This document shows positions 43,602 to 55,603 of a stretch of DNA of 64,000 nucleotides, piece after piece. A program made the position numbers and the translations under genes. Position 1 is the first letter of the stretch; every line of letters starts with the position of its first letter. Source of the DNA: Iamia sp. SCSIO 61187 (GTDB lineage Bacteria; Actinomycetota; Acidimicrobiia; Acidimicrobiales; Iamiaceae); the NCBI RefSeq assembly GCF_019443745.1, contig NZ_CP050948.1:1-64000 (forward strand), written 5' to 3'. The notes under the pieces were generated by a model. It had not been told where the DNA came from. It saw only the letters and a list, made by a program, of their open reading frames with translations, and did no database searches.

Positions 43602-45016
43602 GCACGCGCCCGACGCAGGTCAAGAACCTCAAGACCCTCGACGCTCTGCGCGCCCACCTCGACGCCCTGGGCGTCACCATCCCCCTCGCCGACGCCGTCG
43701 ACCCGCAGGGCGTGCTGGCGAGCCCCACCGAGGTCGTCGACGGGTCGGCCGGTGCCATCCCCGTCGCCAACCGCTTCGCCGTGCTGCCCATGGAGGGCTG
43801 GGACGGCACCAACGACGGGCGGCCGACCGACCTCGTCCGCCGCCGCTGGACCCGGTTCGGGGCGAGCGGGTGCGGGCTGGTGTGGGGCGAGGCCACCGCC
43901 GTCCGCCCCGACGGCCGGGCCAACCCGAACCAGCTGGTGCTCGACGAGTCGACCGCGGACGACATCGCCGAGCTGCGGGGCCTGCTGCGACCCGGCCAGG
44001 TCGCCGCCCTCCAGCTCACCCACTCCGGGCGGTGGAGCCGACCCGAGGGGGCCCCGGCGCCCCGCACCGCCTACCGCCACCCGGAGCTCGACGACCGCTC
44101 GGCGGCCGACACCGGCAGCGTGCTCTCCGACGCCGACCTCGACGAGCTGGTCGAGCGCTACGTCGCCGCCGCCGTCCTCGCCCAGCAGGCCGGGTTCGAG
44201 CTGGTCGACGTGAAGCACTGCCACGGGTACCTGCTGCACGAGCTGCTCAGCGGCCGGGATCGGCCCGGGGCCTACGGTGGTGACCTCGACGGGCGCACCC
44301 GCTTCCTGCGGGCGGTGGTGACCGGCATCCGCGACCGGGCCCCCGGGCTGGCCGTGGCCGTGCGCCTGTCGGCGTTCGACCTGCGCCCCTTCGTCCCCGG
44401 CCCCGGGGGTGTCGGGGTGCCGGCGACCGACGGCCCGTACCCGCACGCCTTCGGCGGCGACGGCACCGGTCTGGGCATCGACCTCACCGAGGTGCACGCC
44501 TTCCTCGCCCTGCTCGAGGAGCTCGGCGTGGGGTTGGTCAGCACCACCGCCGGCAGCCCGTACTACAACCCCCACGTCCAGCGCCCCGCCTTCTTCCCGC
44601 CGTCGGACGGGTACCAGCCCCCCGAGGACCCCCTCGTCGGCGTGGCCCGCCAGCTCGCCGTCACCGCCGAGCTGGCCGCCGCCCACCCGTCCCTCACGAT
44701 CGTGGGCTCGGGCTACTCGTACCTCCAGGACTGGCTGCCCCACGCCGCCCAGGCCGTCGTGGCCGGTGGCGGCGCGTCGCTCGTCGGGCTGGGGCGGATG
44801 GTCCTGAGCTACCCGGAGCTGGCGGCCGACGTCCTGGCCGGTCGCCCGCTCGAGCGGGGCCTGGTGTGCCGCACCTTCAGCGACTGCACCACGGCGCCCC
44901 GCAACGGCCTGGTGTCGGGCTGCTACCCGCTCGACCCGTTCTACAAGGAGCACCCCCAGCGGGTGGACCTCACCCAGGCCAAGCGGGCGGCCAAGGCCCG
45001 ACTGCGCGACGGCTGA
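43598..45016 (+). CDS. NADH:flavin oxidoreductase, old yellow enzyme family
   Basis: A 472-residue FMN-dependent TIM-barrel oxidoreductase. It shows the FMN-binding N-terminus (RFAVLPMEGWDG), QLTHSGRWSRPEG, a VDVKHCHGYLLHELLSG motif with catalytic-type His residues, and GLGRMVLSYPELAADV near the phosphate-binding end. A C-terminal stretch with CRTFSDCTT and SGCYPLDP adds cysteines. Family members reduce activated double bonds. The substrate is unknown. Translation is coupled to the aldolase gene by a 4-nt overlap. Confidence 0.88.
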   Translation: MSTRPTQVKNLKTLDALRAHLDALGVTIPLADAVDPQGVLASPTEVVDGSAGAIPVANRFAVLPMEGWDGTNDGRPTDLVRRRWTRFGASGCGLVWGEATAVRPDGRANPNQLVLDESTADDIAELRGLLRPGQVAALQLTHSGRWSRPEGAPAPRTAYRHPELDDRSAADTGSVLSDADLDELVERYVAAAVLAQQAGFELVDVKHCHGYLLHELLSGRDRPGAYGGDLDGRTRFLRAVVTGIRDRAPGLAVAVRLSAFDLRPFVPGPGGVGVPATDGPYPHAFGGDGTGLGIDLTEVHAFLALLEELGVGLVSTTAGSPYYNPHVQRPAFFPPSDGYQPPEDPLVGVARQLAVTAELAAAHPSLTIVGSGYSYLQDWLPHAAQAVVAGGGASLVGLGRMVLSYPELAADVLAGRPLERGLVCRTFSDCTTAPRNGLVSGCYPLDPFYKEHPQRVDLTQAKRAAKARLRDG

Positions 45017-45140
45017 GACCGGCCGCCCCGCGCCGGCGCCGGGCCGCGAGAAGATGGGCCGCCGCGTCGAGGGCGTCGGAGCGGCTCCGACGTCACCCTC
45101 GGACGGCGCCCGCCCGGGCGCCGAGGACAAGGAGCCCCCC

Positions 45141-45506
45141 GTGAAGTACATGCTGATCATCTACGGCAACGACGAGATGTGGACCCGCCTCCAGGGCGAG
45201 ATGGACTTCGAGGAGGTCATCCGGGCGACCGACGCCCACAACGCCGAGCTGGTCGCCTCGGGAGAGATGGTCGGCGCCTACGGCGTGGCCGACCAGGTCC
45301 AGGCCAAGAAGGTCCGCGTCGCCGACGGCGTGCCGGCGGTGACCGACGGGCCCTACATCGAGGCCAAGGAGTACATCGGCAGCTTCACCATCGTCGACGT
45401 CGACTCCGAGGAGCGGGCCCTCGAGATCGCGTCCCAGAACCCGGTGGCCGGGTTGGTCGACATCGAGGTCCGGCCCATCCTCCACGAGGCCCCCACCGAG
45501 CTGTGA
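45141..45506 (+). CDS. YCII/DGPF-domain protein
   Basis: A 121-residue protein of the YCII-related (DGPF) family: KYMLIIYGNDEMW at the start and TDGPYIEAKEYIGSFTIVD, the DGPF-type motif. GTG 45141 has AAGGAG six bases upstream. It overlaps the next gene, an ECF42-type sigma factor, by 4 nt (GTGA). DGPF proteins are the standard partners of ECF42 sigma factors and are thought to act in signal transfer. This pair matches that arrangement. Confidence 0.88.
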   Translation: MKYMLIIYGNDEMWTRLQGEMDFEEVIRATDAHNAELVASGEMVGAYGVADQVQAKKVRVADGVPAVTDGPYIEAKEYIGSFTIVDVDSEERALEIASQNPVAGLVDIEVRPILHEAPTEL

Positions 45507-46744
45507 GCCCGCCGGGCGTGCGCACCGAGGACGTGAGCGGGCTGGCCCCGCTGGTCCTCGGTGCGCTGGTCCGGCGCTACGGGCACTTCGACCTGTGCGA
45601 GGACGCGGTGCAGGAGGCGCTCCTCGCCGCCGCCCGCCAGTGGCCCGAGGAGGGCCGCCCCGACGACCCGAAGGCGTGGCTGATCCGGGTCGGGTCCCGC
45701 CGCCTCGTCGACCTGCTGCGCAGCCAGGAGTCCCGCCAGCGGCGCGAGGAGCAGGACCGGCGGCTGACCCCGGTCGACCGGCAGGTCGCGCCCGCCCCCG
45801 ACGCCGACCCCGTCACCGCCGACGACGACGCCCTGACCCTGCTGGTGCTGTGCTGCCACCCGGCGCTGTCGCCGTCGTCGCAGGTGGCGCTGACGTTGCG
45901 CGCCGTCGGCGGGCTGACCACGGCCGAGATCGCCCGGGCCTTCTTCGTGCCGGAGGCGACCATGGCGCAGCGCATCAGCCGGGCCAAGGCCACCATCAGG
46001 AGGGCGGGCGCCACCTTCGCCCTCCCCGACGAGCCCGAGCTGGGCGAGCGCATGCGGGCGGTCCTCCACGTCCTCTACCTCGTGTTCAACGAGGGCTACG
46101 CCGCCAGCTCGGGGGCCGAGCTCCACCGGCGCGACCTCACGGCCGAGGCGGTGCGCCTGGCCCGCGAGGTCCACCGGCTGCGACCGGCCGACGCCGAGGT
46201 CGCCGGCCTGCTCGCCCTGATGCTGCTCACCGAGGCCCGGCGGGCGGCCCGGGTGCGCGACGGCGACCTGGTGCCGCTCGACGAGCAGGACCGGGACCTG
46301 TGGGACCGCGACCTGGTGGCCGAGGGGGTGGCCCTGGTCGAGGCGACCCTGGCGGCCTCGCCCGCCCTCGGCCCGTACCAGCTGCAGGCGGCCATCGCCG
46401 CCGTCCACGATGAGGCCCCGTCGGCCGAGGACACGGACTGGCACCAGGTCCTCGCCCTCTACGACCTCCTCGAACGGGTCGCCCCCAACCCGATGACCAC
46501 CCTGAACCGGGCGGTGGCGGTGGCCGAGGTCCACGGCCCCTCTGCCGGCCTGGCCGTGCTCGACACGGTCGCCGACGACGAGCGCCTCGCCGACCACCAC
46601 CGGCTCCACGCGGCGCGGGCGTTCCTCCTCGAGCGGGCGGGCGAGGTCGACGCCGCCCGCGACGCCTACCGGGAGGCCGTGCGCCGGGCCACCAGCCGGG
46701 TCGAGCAGCGCCACCTCGAGCGCCGGCTCTCCCGTCTGCGCTGA
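45503..46744 (+). CDS. ECF42-type RNA polymerase sigma factor
   Basis: A 413-residue sigma factor. Region 2 (YGHFDLCEDAVQEALLAA) and region 4 (LTTAEIARAFFVPEATMAQR-ISRAK) are followed by the long C-terminal extension with LYLVFNEGYAASSG, TPR-like helices and NPMTTLNRAVAVAEVHGP, the hallmark of ECF42 (DUF6596). No membrane anti-sigma factor is nearby; the C-terminal extension is thought to regulate the factor. GTG start within the DGPF gene stop. Confidence 0.92.
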   Translation: MSPPGVRTEDVSGLAPLVLGALVRRYGHFDLCEDAVQEALLAAARQWPEEGRPDDPKAWLIRVGSRRLVDLLRSQESRQRREEQDRRLTPVDRQVAPAPDADPVTADDDALTLLVLCCHPALSPSSQVALTLRAVGGLTTAEIARAFFVPEATMAQRISRAKATIRRAGATFALPDEPELGERMRAVLHVLYLVFNEGYAASSGAELHRRDLTAEAVRLAREVHRLRPADAEVAGLLALMLLTEARRAARVRDGDLVPLDEQDRDLWDRDLVAEGVALVEATLAASPALGPYQLQAAIAAVHDEAPSAEDTDWHQVLALYDLLERVAPNPMTTLNRAVAVAEVHGPSAGLAVLDTVADDERLADHHRLHAARAFLLERAGEVDAARDAYREAVRRATSRVEQRHLERRLSRLR

Positions 46745-46779
46745 CGGGGGCCGACGGCCCGGGGGTCAGAGGTGCACGG

Positions 46780-48204
46780 TCAGGGGACCTGGGCCGAGAC
46801 CTGCACGTCGACACCGCTGGTGATGTCGCTGGTGGGGCGCAGGTCGTAGCAGGGCGAGCGGTCGACGTCGCGCGCGGCGACGTCGATCCCGGCCGCCTCC
46901 ACGTTGGTGAAGGTGTCCGACGGCGTCCCCGCGGCCCGGGCCGCCTCGTCGTCGAAGATGTCCAGATCCCACGTCGCCCCGGCCGCGGTGGGCACGAAGT
47001 CGAGCCGGAACTCCAGGCCGGGCCGCAGGTACAGGCAGAACGTCAGCACGTTGCGGGCCGAGTCGAGCCGGGGCTCGACGACGGCGGGCTCGGTCTCGCT
47101 CTCGAGGTAGAACTCGTCGCCCTCCTCGCCGGCGAAGGCCGTCCAGTGGGCCAGGGCGATGATGTCGACCTCGGCCGAGCCCGTCGCCTGGGGGTCCTCG
47201 CCCTCGATCCGCAGCCGGTAGGTGGTGTCGGACCCGCTGGAGAACCGGATCTCGGACTCGTCGGCCGGGTCGAGCTCGAGCACGACCTGGTCCTCGGCGT
47301 CGAAGATGGTCCCGACCACACCGGACCCGGTGAAGATCACGTCGTAGAGCTCGTCGGCGGCGATCTCCATCGTCAGGTCGACGATGTCCCCCGGCTCGGC
47401 GATCTCGTAGGTGGCCGGGTCGAACTCGTAGGCCTCGGTGCGGACGGGCCGCAGGCTGACCTCGACGACGTCGGCGTCCTCGGCCGTGGCCAGCAGGGTG
47501 TGGGTGCCGTCGGTGGTGGGCGTGAGCGACGCGCCGAGGTCGACCGCCTCGTCGTCGGGTCCGACGAGGACCAGCTCGGCGCCGGCCGAGTCGTCCGCCA
47601 GCACGACCGAGTACTCGACGTCGGGGTCCAGGTCCACCCGCGCCGACCCGACCGGGCCGGGGCCGAGCTCCACCGTCACGACCTCGTCGGTCGGCTGGGG
47701 CTCGGCGTCGGCGTCGACCAGCGCCGGCCGGTCCTCGAGCAGGGCCGTCACGGCCTCGCCGTCACCGTCGCGCACGGCGGTGGCGAGGTCCTCCTGGTCG
47801 GCGAGCAGGGCGGCGGCCGCCTCCTCCCGCTCCCGCCGGCGGTCGGCGTCGCGCTGGTTGCCCCGCACGATCACGATGGCCGACGCCACGATGGCCAGCA
47901 GGGCGAGCACGGCGACGCCCCCGAGGATCAGGCCGAACCGCGACGACCCCTTCTTCCTCGGCGGCGGAGGGGTGGGAGGGGCGCCGGGACCGGGCGTGGG
48001 CGGCGCGTACCCCGGCGGGGGGAACGTCTGCGGCGTCGTGGGCGGCCCGGATCCGTAGGGCCCGGCCCCCGCCGGCGGTGGAGGAGGCGGAGGGAGCGTC
48101 GTGCCCGGCCGCCCGGGCGGCGCCGGAGGGGGCCCGAACCCCCCGGAGGATGCTCCTGGCGGTGGCGGCGGCGGGGGCGTGTAGCCCCCGTGGTGGTCGC
48201 TCAT
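46780..48204 (-). CDS. Proline-rich single-pass membrane protein with extracytoplasmic beta domains
   Basis: A 474-residue protein. Residues 1-85 are a Pro/Gly-rich cytoplasmic tail, a helix (FGLILGGVAVLALLAIVASA) crosses the membrane, then come a charged coiled-coil stretch and acidic, beta-rich repeats about 110 residues apart. Those repeats resemble pre-peptidase C-terminal (PPC) modules. The start ATG 48204 (MSDHHGGYTP) is preferred to the open frame at 48267. Such tails recruit kinases or scaffold proteins in actinobacteria. The function is unknown. The 291-bp gap to the next gene contains no other clear gene. Confidence 0.7.
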   Translation of the reverse strand: MSDHHGGYTPPPPPPPGASSGGFGPPPAPPGRPGTTLPPPPPPPAGAGPYGSGPPTTPQTFPPPGYAPPTPGPGAPPTPPPPRKKGSSRFGLILGGVAVLALLAIVASAIVIVRGNQRDADRRREREEAAAALLADQEDLATAVRDGDGEAVTALLEDRPALVDADAEPQPTDEVVTVELGPGPVGSARVDLDPDVEYSVVLADDSAGAELVLVGPDDEAVDLGASLTPTTDGTHTLLATAEDADVVEVSLRPVRTEAYEFDPATYEIAEPGDIVDLTMEIAADELYDVIFTGSGVVGTIFDAEDQVVLELDPADESEIRFSSGSDTTYRLRIEGEDPQATGSAEVDIIALAHWTAFAGEEGDEFYLESETEPAVVEPRLDSARNVLTFCLYLRPGLEFRLDFVPTAAGATWDLDIFDDEAARAAGTPSDTFTNVEAAGIDVAARDVDRSPCYDLRPTSDITSGVDVQVSAQVP

Positions 48205-48462
48205 GGTCCCCGTCCTCCCGGGGGACGGTCCCATGCGCCCCACCCGGTTGTGACAAGCGTCGCGCACCGATCCCGGGAGGGGAAGGGGTCGACCTCCCCC
48301 GTTGGTGGGTTGTTGGCCGCGGGCGAGGGCGAGCGCGCCGAGCAGGCGGGCCGCCGCCGCGGCGCGTCGGGCCCGACCGTCGGGCGGGGCCCGGGGCTAC
48401 CGTCACGTCCTCCGACCCCCCCACCCGGACGGGGTCGGCGTCGCCGACCCGATTGGACTGCC

Positions 48463-48492
48463 ATGGCGATCACCGACGAGCGGCGGGGCTGA
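48463..48492 (+). other. Nine-codon mini-ORF before the PHP gene
   Basis: ATG 48463 opens a frame of nine codons ending in TGA three bases before the GTG of the PHP gene, in the same frame. It may couple translation, or the start could be elsewhere. A -10-like TACCGT lies near 48397. Confidence 0.25.
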
Positions 48493-48495
48493 GCG

Positions 48496-49728
48496 GTGGG
48501 CACCGCCGTCCACCGCCTCCGGTTCGACCTGGAGGACCAGGCCGCCCAGCGCTACCCCGAGCTCGTCTTCGACCCGGGCGGGGCCGACTCGGTGGAGGTG
48601 ACCCTGCGCTACGACACCGACGCCGCCGTCGTCGACCTGGGGTGCGAGGGGCCCACCGGGTGGCGGGGCTGGTCCGGCGGCGCCCGCTCGCGGTTCGTGA
48701 TCGGGCGCGACCGGGCCACCCCCGGTTACGTCCCCGGCGAGGTGGAGCCCGGACGGTGGGCGGTCGTGCTCGGGCTGCATGCGATCCCGGCCGAGGGCGT
48801 CGCCGTCGAGGTCACCATCAGCACGCCGGCGGTGGGCGACGTCGACCCCGAGCCGCCCGCGCCGCCGCCGAGCGTCGGACCGCGCGGGAGCGACCGCGCC
48901 CTCCCGGCCCCGGCCGGGCTGACCTGGTTCGCCGGTGACTTCCACTCCCACACCGTCCACTCCGACGGCGAGGCCACCATCGCCGAGCTGGCGGGGCGGG
49001 CGACCGCCAACGGGCTCGACGTCCTCGCCGTCACCGACCACAACACGGTCTCCCACCACCCGCACCTGGCGGGCGTCGGCGCCGCCCACGACATCACCCT
49101 GCTCCCCGGGCAGGAGGTCACGACCGCCCGGGGGCACGCCAACGCCTTCGGGGACATCGGCTGGATCGACTTCCGCCGCCCCGCCTCCGAGTGGGTGGCC
49201 GCCGTCGAGGCCCGGGGCGGGTTGCTCAGCATCAACCACCCCCTGGAGGGCGACTGCTCGTGGCAGCACCCTCTCGCCGACCTGCCGCCGGCGCTGGAGC
49301 TGTGGCACATCGGGTGGTTCCGGGACCTGGGCTCCACCGCCATGTGGGGCCTGCTCGACCGCTGGGACCCCGGCTCCGGTGGGCCCGTGCTGCTCGGGGG
49401 GAGCGACTTCCACCACGCCGGCCAGGGCTACGCCCCGGGCACGCCGACGACCTGGGTGGCCGCCGCCGACCGCTCGCCGGCGGCGATCATGGAGGCGGTG
49501 ACCGCCGGGCGCACGGCGCTGTCGTGGGCCCCGGCGCCCTCACCGACGCTGCTGCGCGTCGACGACGAGCTGATCGCCGTCGAGGCCGACGGGAGCGTGC
49601 TGGTCGACATGGACGGTCGCCGCCGGGTGCTCCACGGCGACCGGGTGCGGCTGGCGGCGCCCGCCCTCGGGCGGGGCCCCTTCCGCCTCGAGTCCGCCGC
49701 CGGCCACCTCCTGGCCATCAGCCCCTGA
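48496..49728 (+). CDS. PHP-domain metallohydrolase (CehA/McbA-like)
   Basis: A 410-residue protein. An N-terminal beta-rich domain (1-140) precedes a PHP phosphoesterase domain: DFHSHTVHSDGEATIAEL (metal-binding HSH and D), AVTDHNTVSHHPHL, GQEVTTARGHANAFG, SINHPLEG and GGSDFHHAG. These are the expected metal ligands of the polymerase-and-histidinol-phosphatase fold. The N-terminal domain resembles the beta-sandwich of CehA/McbA carbaryl hydrolases. Substrate unknown. GTG start. Confidence 0.85.
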   Translation: MGTAVHRLRFDLEDQAAQRYPELVFDPGGADSVEVTLRYDTDAAVVDLGCEGPTGWRGWSGGARSRFVIGRDRATPGYVPGEVEPGRWAVVLGLHAIPAEGVAVEVTISTPAVGDVDPEPPAPPPSVGPRGSDRALPAPAGLTWFAGDFHSHTVHSDGEATIAELAGRATANGLDVLAVTDHNTVSHHPHLAGVGAAHDITLLPGQEVTTARGHANAFGDIGWIDFRRPASEWVAAVEARGGLLSINHPLEGDCSWQHPLADLPPALELWHIGWFRDLGSTAMWGLLDRWDPGSGGPVLLGGSDFHHAGQGYAPGTPTTWVAAADRSPAAIMEAVTAGRTALSWAPAPSPTLLRVDDELIAVEADGSVLVDMDGRRRVLHGDRVRLAAPALGRGPFRLESAAGHLLAISP

Positions 49729-49760
49729 CCGCGACCGCCCGGCCGACGGCCGCGGCGGCA

Positions 49761-49791
49761 CCGCCGACCGGTGCCTGGCACCGGTCGGCGG
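49761..49791. terminator. Perfect 15-bp inverted repeat between convergent genes
   Basis: CCGCCGACCGGTGCC (49761-49775), one base, GGCACCGGTCGGCGG (49777-49791). It abuts the glyS stop codon and lies 33 bp after the PHP gene. Probable bidirectional terminator; no T-tract. Confidence 0.6.
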
Positions 49792-52791
<3,000 letters not shown>

Positions 52792-52797
52792 CGGGCG

Positions 52798-52803
52798 AGG
52801 GTA
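52798..52803 (-). promoter_or_regulatory. -10 hexamer TACCCT of glyS
   Basis: On the minus strand TACCCT ends 6 nt before the glyS ATG. It leaves no room for a ribosome binding site, so the message is probably leaderless. Confidence 0.5.
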
Positions 52804-52969
52804 CCGAAGCCGGGCCTCCGGCCGGGAAGGCGATCCACGGCCGGCGGCAGTCGTCCAGCGCTCTGCTGCGGCGACGACGCTCCGGTCGGCCTGGCGGCAG
52901 CCCCTTCACCCGGCCTGCGTCGGATGAGCCGGCGGCGCAGCCGCTTCGGCGGGAAGCGTCCCGGCGCGA

Positions 52970-53914
52970 TCAGGTCGCAGACCCGCGAGCGGGCCTGCGA
53001 TCTGGCTTCGGCGTGCCGGGGGGGAAGAAGACGTCGAAGGCCCGGGGCCCGACCGTCGCGCCGATCGAGCGGAAGGCCAGGGCAGTGCCGGCGAAGGCGA
53101 CGCGGTCGCGGGTGGACCACGGGATGGCGAAGCGGCGGCGGACCACGTCGGGCAGGGCGCCGAGCGTCACCAGCCGCAGGTTCTCACCCCGCAGCCAGGT
53201 GACGACCGGCTGGGCCGGGCGGAGCGGGAGGGGCAGGGGGGCCTCGGGCAGCTCCGGGGCCGTCTCGGGGGGGTGGAGGACCCAGTCGGCGGCCGGGGTC
53301 AGCTCCAGCTCGTGGGCGCAGATCTCGGCGAAGCGGGCCTCGAAGGCGGCCAGGTCGACGGGCACGGGCCGGTCGCTCACGCCGTAGCGGCGGTACCAGG
53401 TGACGCTCTCGGAGTAGAGCTGCTCCTTCTCGGCCCGGGTCAGCGGGAGGGGGAAGAACAGCTCCGCGGCCCGGAGGAACTCCCAGGTGAAGGTGGCGTG
53501 GGCCCACCAGAACACGTCGGGGTCGAGGGCGTGGTAGCGGCGGCCCTGGTGGTCGACGCCCTTGATGTCGGGGTGCAGGTCGCGGATGGCCCGGCCCCGT
53601 CGGTCGCCGTCGCCGTCGTCGGGGGCGAAGATCGTCCCCCAGATCTGCGGGATGGACCGGATGATGCGGGCCCACGGCTCGGTGAAGAAGGCGGAGTGCT
53701 CGGTGACGCCGGCGCCCAGGCCGGGGTGGAGCAGCTGGAGGACACCGGCGGAGGTCCCGGTCATCAGGCCCCGGCCGTCGCCGGCGATGCGCCACAGCAC
53801 CGAGCCGGGGCCGAGCGGGGCCCCCGCGGCCCGCGGCCGTCGGTCGGGGGCGGCGAACTTCCTGGCTACAGCCGTTTCCACGACGGCGAACCTACCCAGG
53901 CCGGGCCGGTCCAC
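52970..53914 (-). CDS. Oxygenase MpaB family protein (DUF2236)
   Basis: A protein of about 300 residues in the MpaB/DUF2236 family, related to latex-clearing and fungal MpaB oxygenases. Visible features are the heme-region histidines (LLHPGLGAGVTEHSAFF, GRRYHALDPDVFWWAHATF), an FFPLPLTRAEKEQLY segment and RRFAIPWSTRDR. The reading frame is open from 53914 (GTG), but GTG 53881 is also possible. Family members are heme-containing; the reaction here is unknown. The coding 3' end contains a GC-rich hairpin. The 178-bp gap to glyS holds no gene. Confidence 0.82.
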   Translation of the reverse strand: MDRPGLGRFAVVETAVARKFAAPDRRPRAAGAPLGPGSVLWRIAGDGRGLMTGTSAGVLQLLHPGLGAGVTEHSAFFTEPWARIIRSIPQIWGTIFAPDDGDGDRRGRAIRDLHPDIKGVDHQGRRYHALDPDVFWWAHATFTWEFLRAAELFFPLPLTRAEKEQLYSESVTWYRRYGVSDRPVPVDLAAFEARFAEICAHELELTPAADWVLHPPETAPELPEAPLPLPLRPAQPVVTWLRGENLRLVTLGALPDVVRRRFAIPWSTRDRVAFAGTALAFRSIGATVGPRAFDVFFPPGTPKPDRRPARGSAT

Positions 53915-53923
53915 ACCCTGGTG

Positions 53924-54670
53924 TCAGCGGGGGGAGGTGAGGACCAGGGCCGAGGCCCGGACCGCCCCGTCGACCAGGAGCCAGACGCGCAGCTCGTCGC
54001 CCTCCTCCGCCGATCGCAGCTCGACGGTGTCGCGGGGGTCGATGGCGTCGCGGTACTCGACCTCGGCCCGGACCGGGACCAGGCGGCGCCGGTCGAGCTC
54101 GTCCTCCACCGGCTCCCACGTCGCCGCGTTGTTGACGTGGCCCATGCCGTCGTGGTCGGTGCTGCGCAGCGGCCACGGCCGGGTGGTGGCGGCGCCGTCA
54201 GCGGGTGCCGAGGGATGGTGGAGCCGGGCGCCCACGGTGCGGCCGTCGGCGGCCGACCCGTAGACGGCGACGAACTCGTCGGTCAGGCGGGCCGGCCGCC
54301 CGGTGGCCGGGTCGAGGGAGATCCAGAGCGACGCCGCCTCGACGTGGCCCCCGCCGTCGCCCTCGATGGTGGTGCGCCGCTCGGCCCACCGGGCCCCGAG
54401 CGCCCCGCAGAAGGTGGTGAGGGTGAGGATCTCGCCCGGCGCCGGCGGGGTGACGATGTCGATCACGGTCCGGCGGACGACCCAGGGCACGGCGAGGTCG
54501 AACCCGGCGTCGCGGGTGTCGTCGTTGCTGACGTCCTGGAGGTGGCGGGCGATCGAGTCGAGGCGGAGGCGGCCCCGCCGGTCGACGTCACCCCACCGCA
54601 CCCGGCGGGAGGCGGAGAAGGCCCGGCCGGCGGCGACCCGACCCGACAGCGGTGTCCGGTCCATCGTCAC
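53924..54670 (-). CDS. Acyl-ACP thioesterase-like hot-dog protein
   Basis: A 248-residue tandem hot-dog protein like bacterial FatA-type acyl-ACP thioesterases. It begins FSASRRVRWGDVDRRGRLRL, with LDSIARHLQDVSNDDTRDAG (first hot-dog). A second half has RSTDHDGMGHVNNAATWEPV, holding the Asp/Asn/His-type catalytic positions (DxNxHVNN). GTG 54670 overlaps the stop of the PhyH gene (GTGA), so the pair is an operon. Probable role: release of fatty acids from acyl-ACP. Confidence 0.8.
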   Translation of the reverse strand: MTMDRTPLSGRVAAGRAFSASRRVRWGDVDRRGRLRLDSIARHLQDVSNDDTRDAGFDLAVPWVVRRTVIDIVTPPAPGEILTLTTFCGALGARWAERRTTIEGDGGGHVEAASLWISLDPATGRPARLTDEFVAVYGSAADGRTVGARLHHPSAPADGAATTRPWPLRSTDHDGMGHVNNAATWEPVEDELDRRRLVPVRAEVEYRDAIDPRDTVELRSAEEGDELRVWLLVDGAVRASALVLTSPR

Positions 54671-55464
54671 CCCCGCGTCCACACGACGGGGAACAGGGGG
54701 TGGTCCATCGGGGCCCCGGCGGCCAGCTCGTCGGCCAGACCGGGGAACGGCGGCGACGTGGCCCACGGCCGCGGCGCGTGCACGGCGTCGTCGCCCAGGA
54801 ACCGCAGCGACAGCACCCGCCGTCGCCCGGGGCCGGGGAACCCGGGGGCGGAGTGGAGGGCGAGCATGTGGAAGAACACGGCGTCGCCCGGCTCCAGGGC
54901 CCAGGCCAGGATGCGGTGGGCCGCGGGGTCGCCGTCGATGTCGGGGAGGTCGGCCAGCGTCCCCTCGGGGAACCACCGGGCCTCGCCGTCGAGGAAGGTG
55001 CGCGGCATGTACCAGGGGCCGAGGTGCGAGCCGGCCACGAGGGCGAGCGACGAGGAGCGGGGCACCGGGTCGACGGGCATCCACATGCTCACCAGCTGGC
55101 GGCCGTCGATGTCGTAGTACGGGAGGTCCTGGTGCCACGGCGTGGGCTGGCGGGTGCCGGGCTCCTTCACGAGCACGTGGTCGTGGTGGAGCCGCACCTG
55201 CGTCGACCCGGTGAGCTCGCCGGCGATGGCCGCGGCGGCCGAGGTGCGGGCCAGCTCCTCGATGGCGGGGATCTCGGTCCAGCGGCGGAAGTCCTCGACG
55301 AAGGCGCCGTCGTCGTCGGCGCTGGCCCGCTTGGCCGTGGGGGACAGGTCGGCCAGGACGGCGTCGATGGCCGAGGCGGCCAGGGCGACCTCGTCGGGAG
55401 GGAACGCCCCCCGCACGCACACCGCCCCGTCGGCGGCGAAGTCCCCCTCGATGGTCCAGCTCAC
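54667..55464 (-). CDS. Phytanoyl-CoA dioxygenase (PhyH) family protein
   Basis: A 265-residue Fe(II)/2-oxoglutarate-dependent dioxygenase-like protein. The metal triad is visible as WHQDLPYY (HxD) and the distal His in FFHMLALHSAPGF. RRRVLSLRFLGDD supplies the Arg for 2-oxoglutarate. The N-terminal start FAADGAVCVRGAF is typical of the family. The substrate is unknown. It precedes and overlaps a thioesterase gene, suggesting action on acyl chains. ATG 55464. Confidence 0.88.
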   Translation of the reverse strand: MSWTIEGDFAADGAVCVRGAFPPDEVALAASAIDAVLADLSPTAKRASADDDGAFVEDFRRWTEIPAIEELARTSAAAAIAGELTGSTQVRLHHDHVLVKEPGTRQPTPWHQDLPYYDIDGRQLVSMWMPVDPVPRSSSLALVAGSHLGPWYMPRTFLDGEARWFPEGTLADLPDIDGDPAAHRILAWALEPGDAVFFHMLALHSAPGFPGPGRRRVLSLRFLGDDAVHAPRPWATSPPFPGLADELAAGAPMDHPLFPVVWTRG

Positions 55465-55527
55465 GCCCCCAGCATGGCCCGCGGTGCCGACCGGTCCCGC
55501 AGCCGGGGCCGCCGCATCGCCGCGCTG

Positions 55528-55581
55528 ACCGTTCTGAGGCAGGAACGGGCCATCGATGGCCGATCCCTGGCTCAGAACGGT
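55528..55581. terminator. 54-bp near-perfect palindrome
   Basis: Outer arms ACCGTTCTGAG (55528-55538) and CTCAGAACGGT (55571-55581) are perfect. The inner part is also self-complementary around the central ATCGAT; about 23 of 27 pairs match. It lies 22 bp past the SRPBCC stop. It may act as a terminator or as an operator for the PhyH gene. Confidence 0.5.
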
Positions 55582-55603
55582 GTGGGTGACCGTGCGCTCG
55601 GGC

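Noticed and set aside
52792-52969. Third copy of the dispersed stop-codon repeat
   Set aside because: It has a similar GCGGCTGCGCCG tract in reverse orientation but lacks the hairpin and the GGAGCCGGACGCC block, so similarity may be chance.
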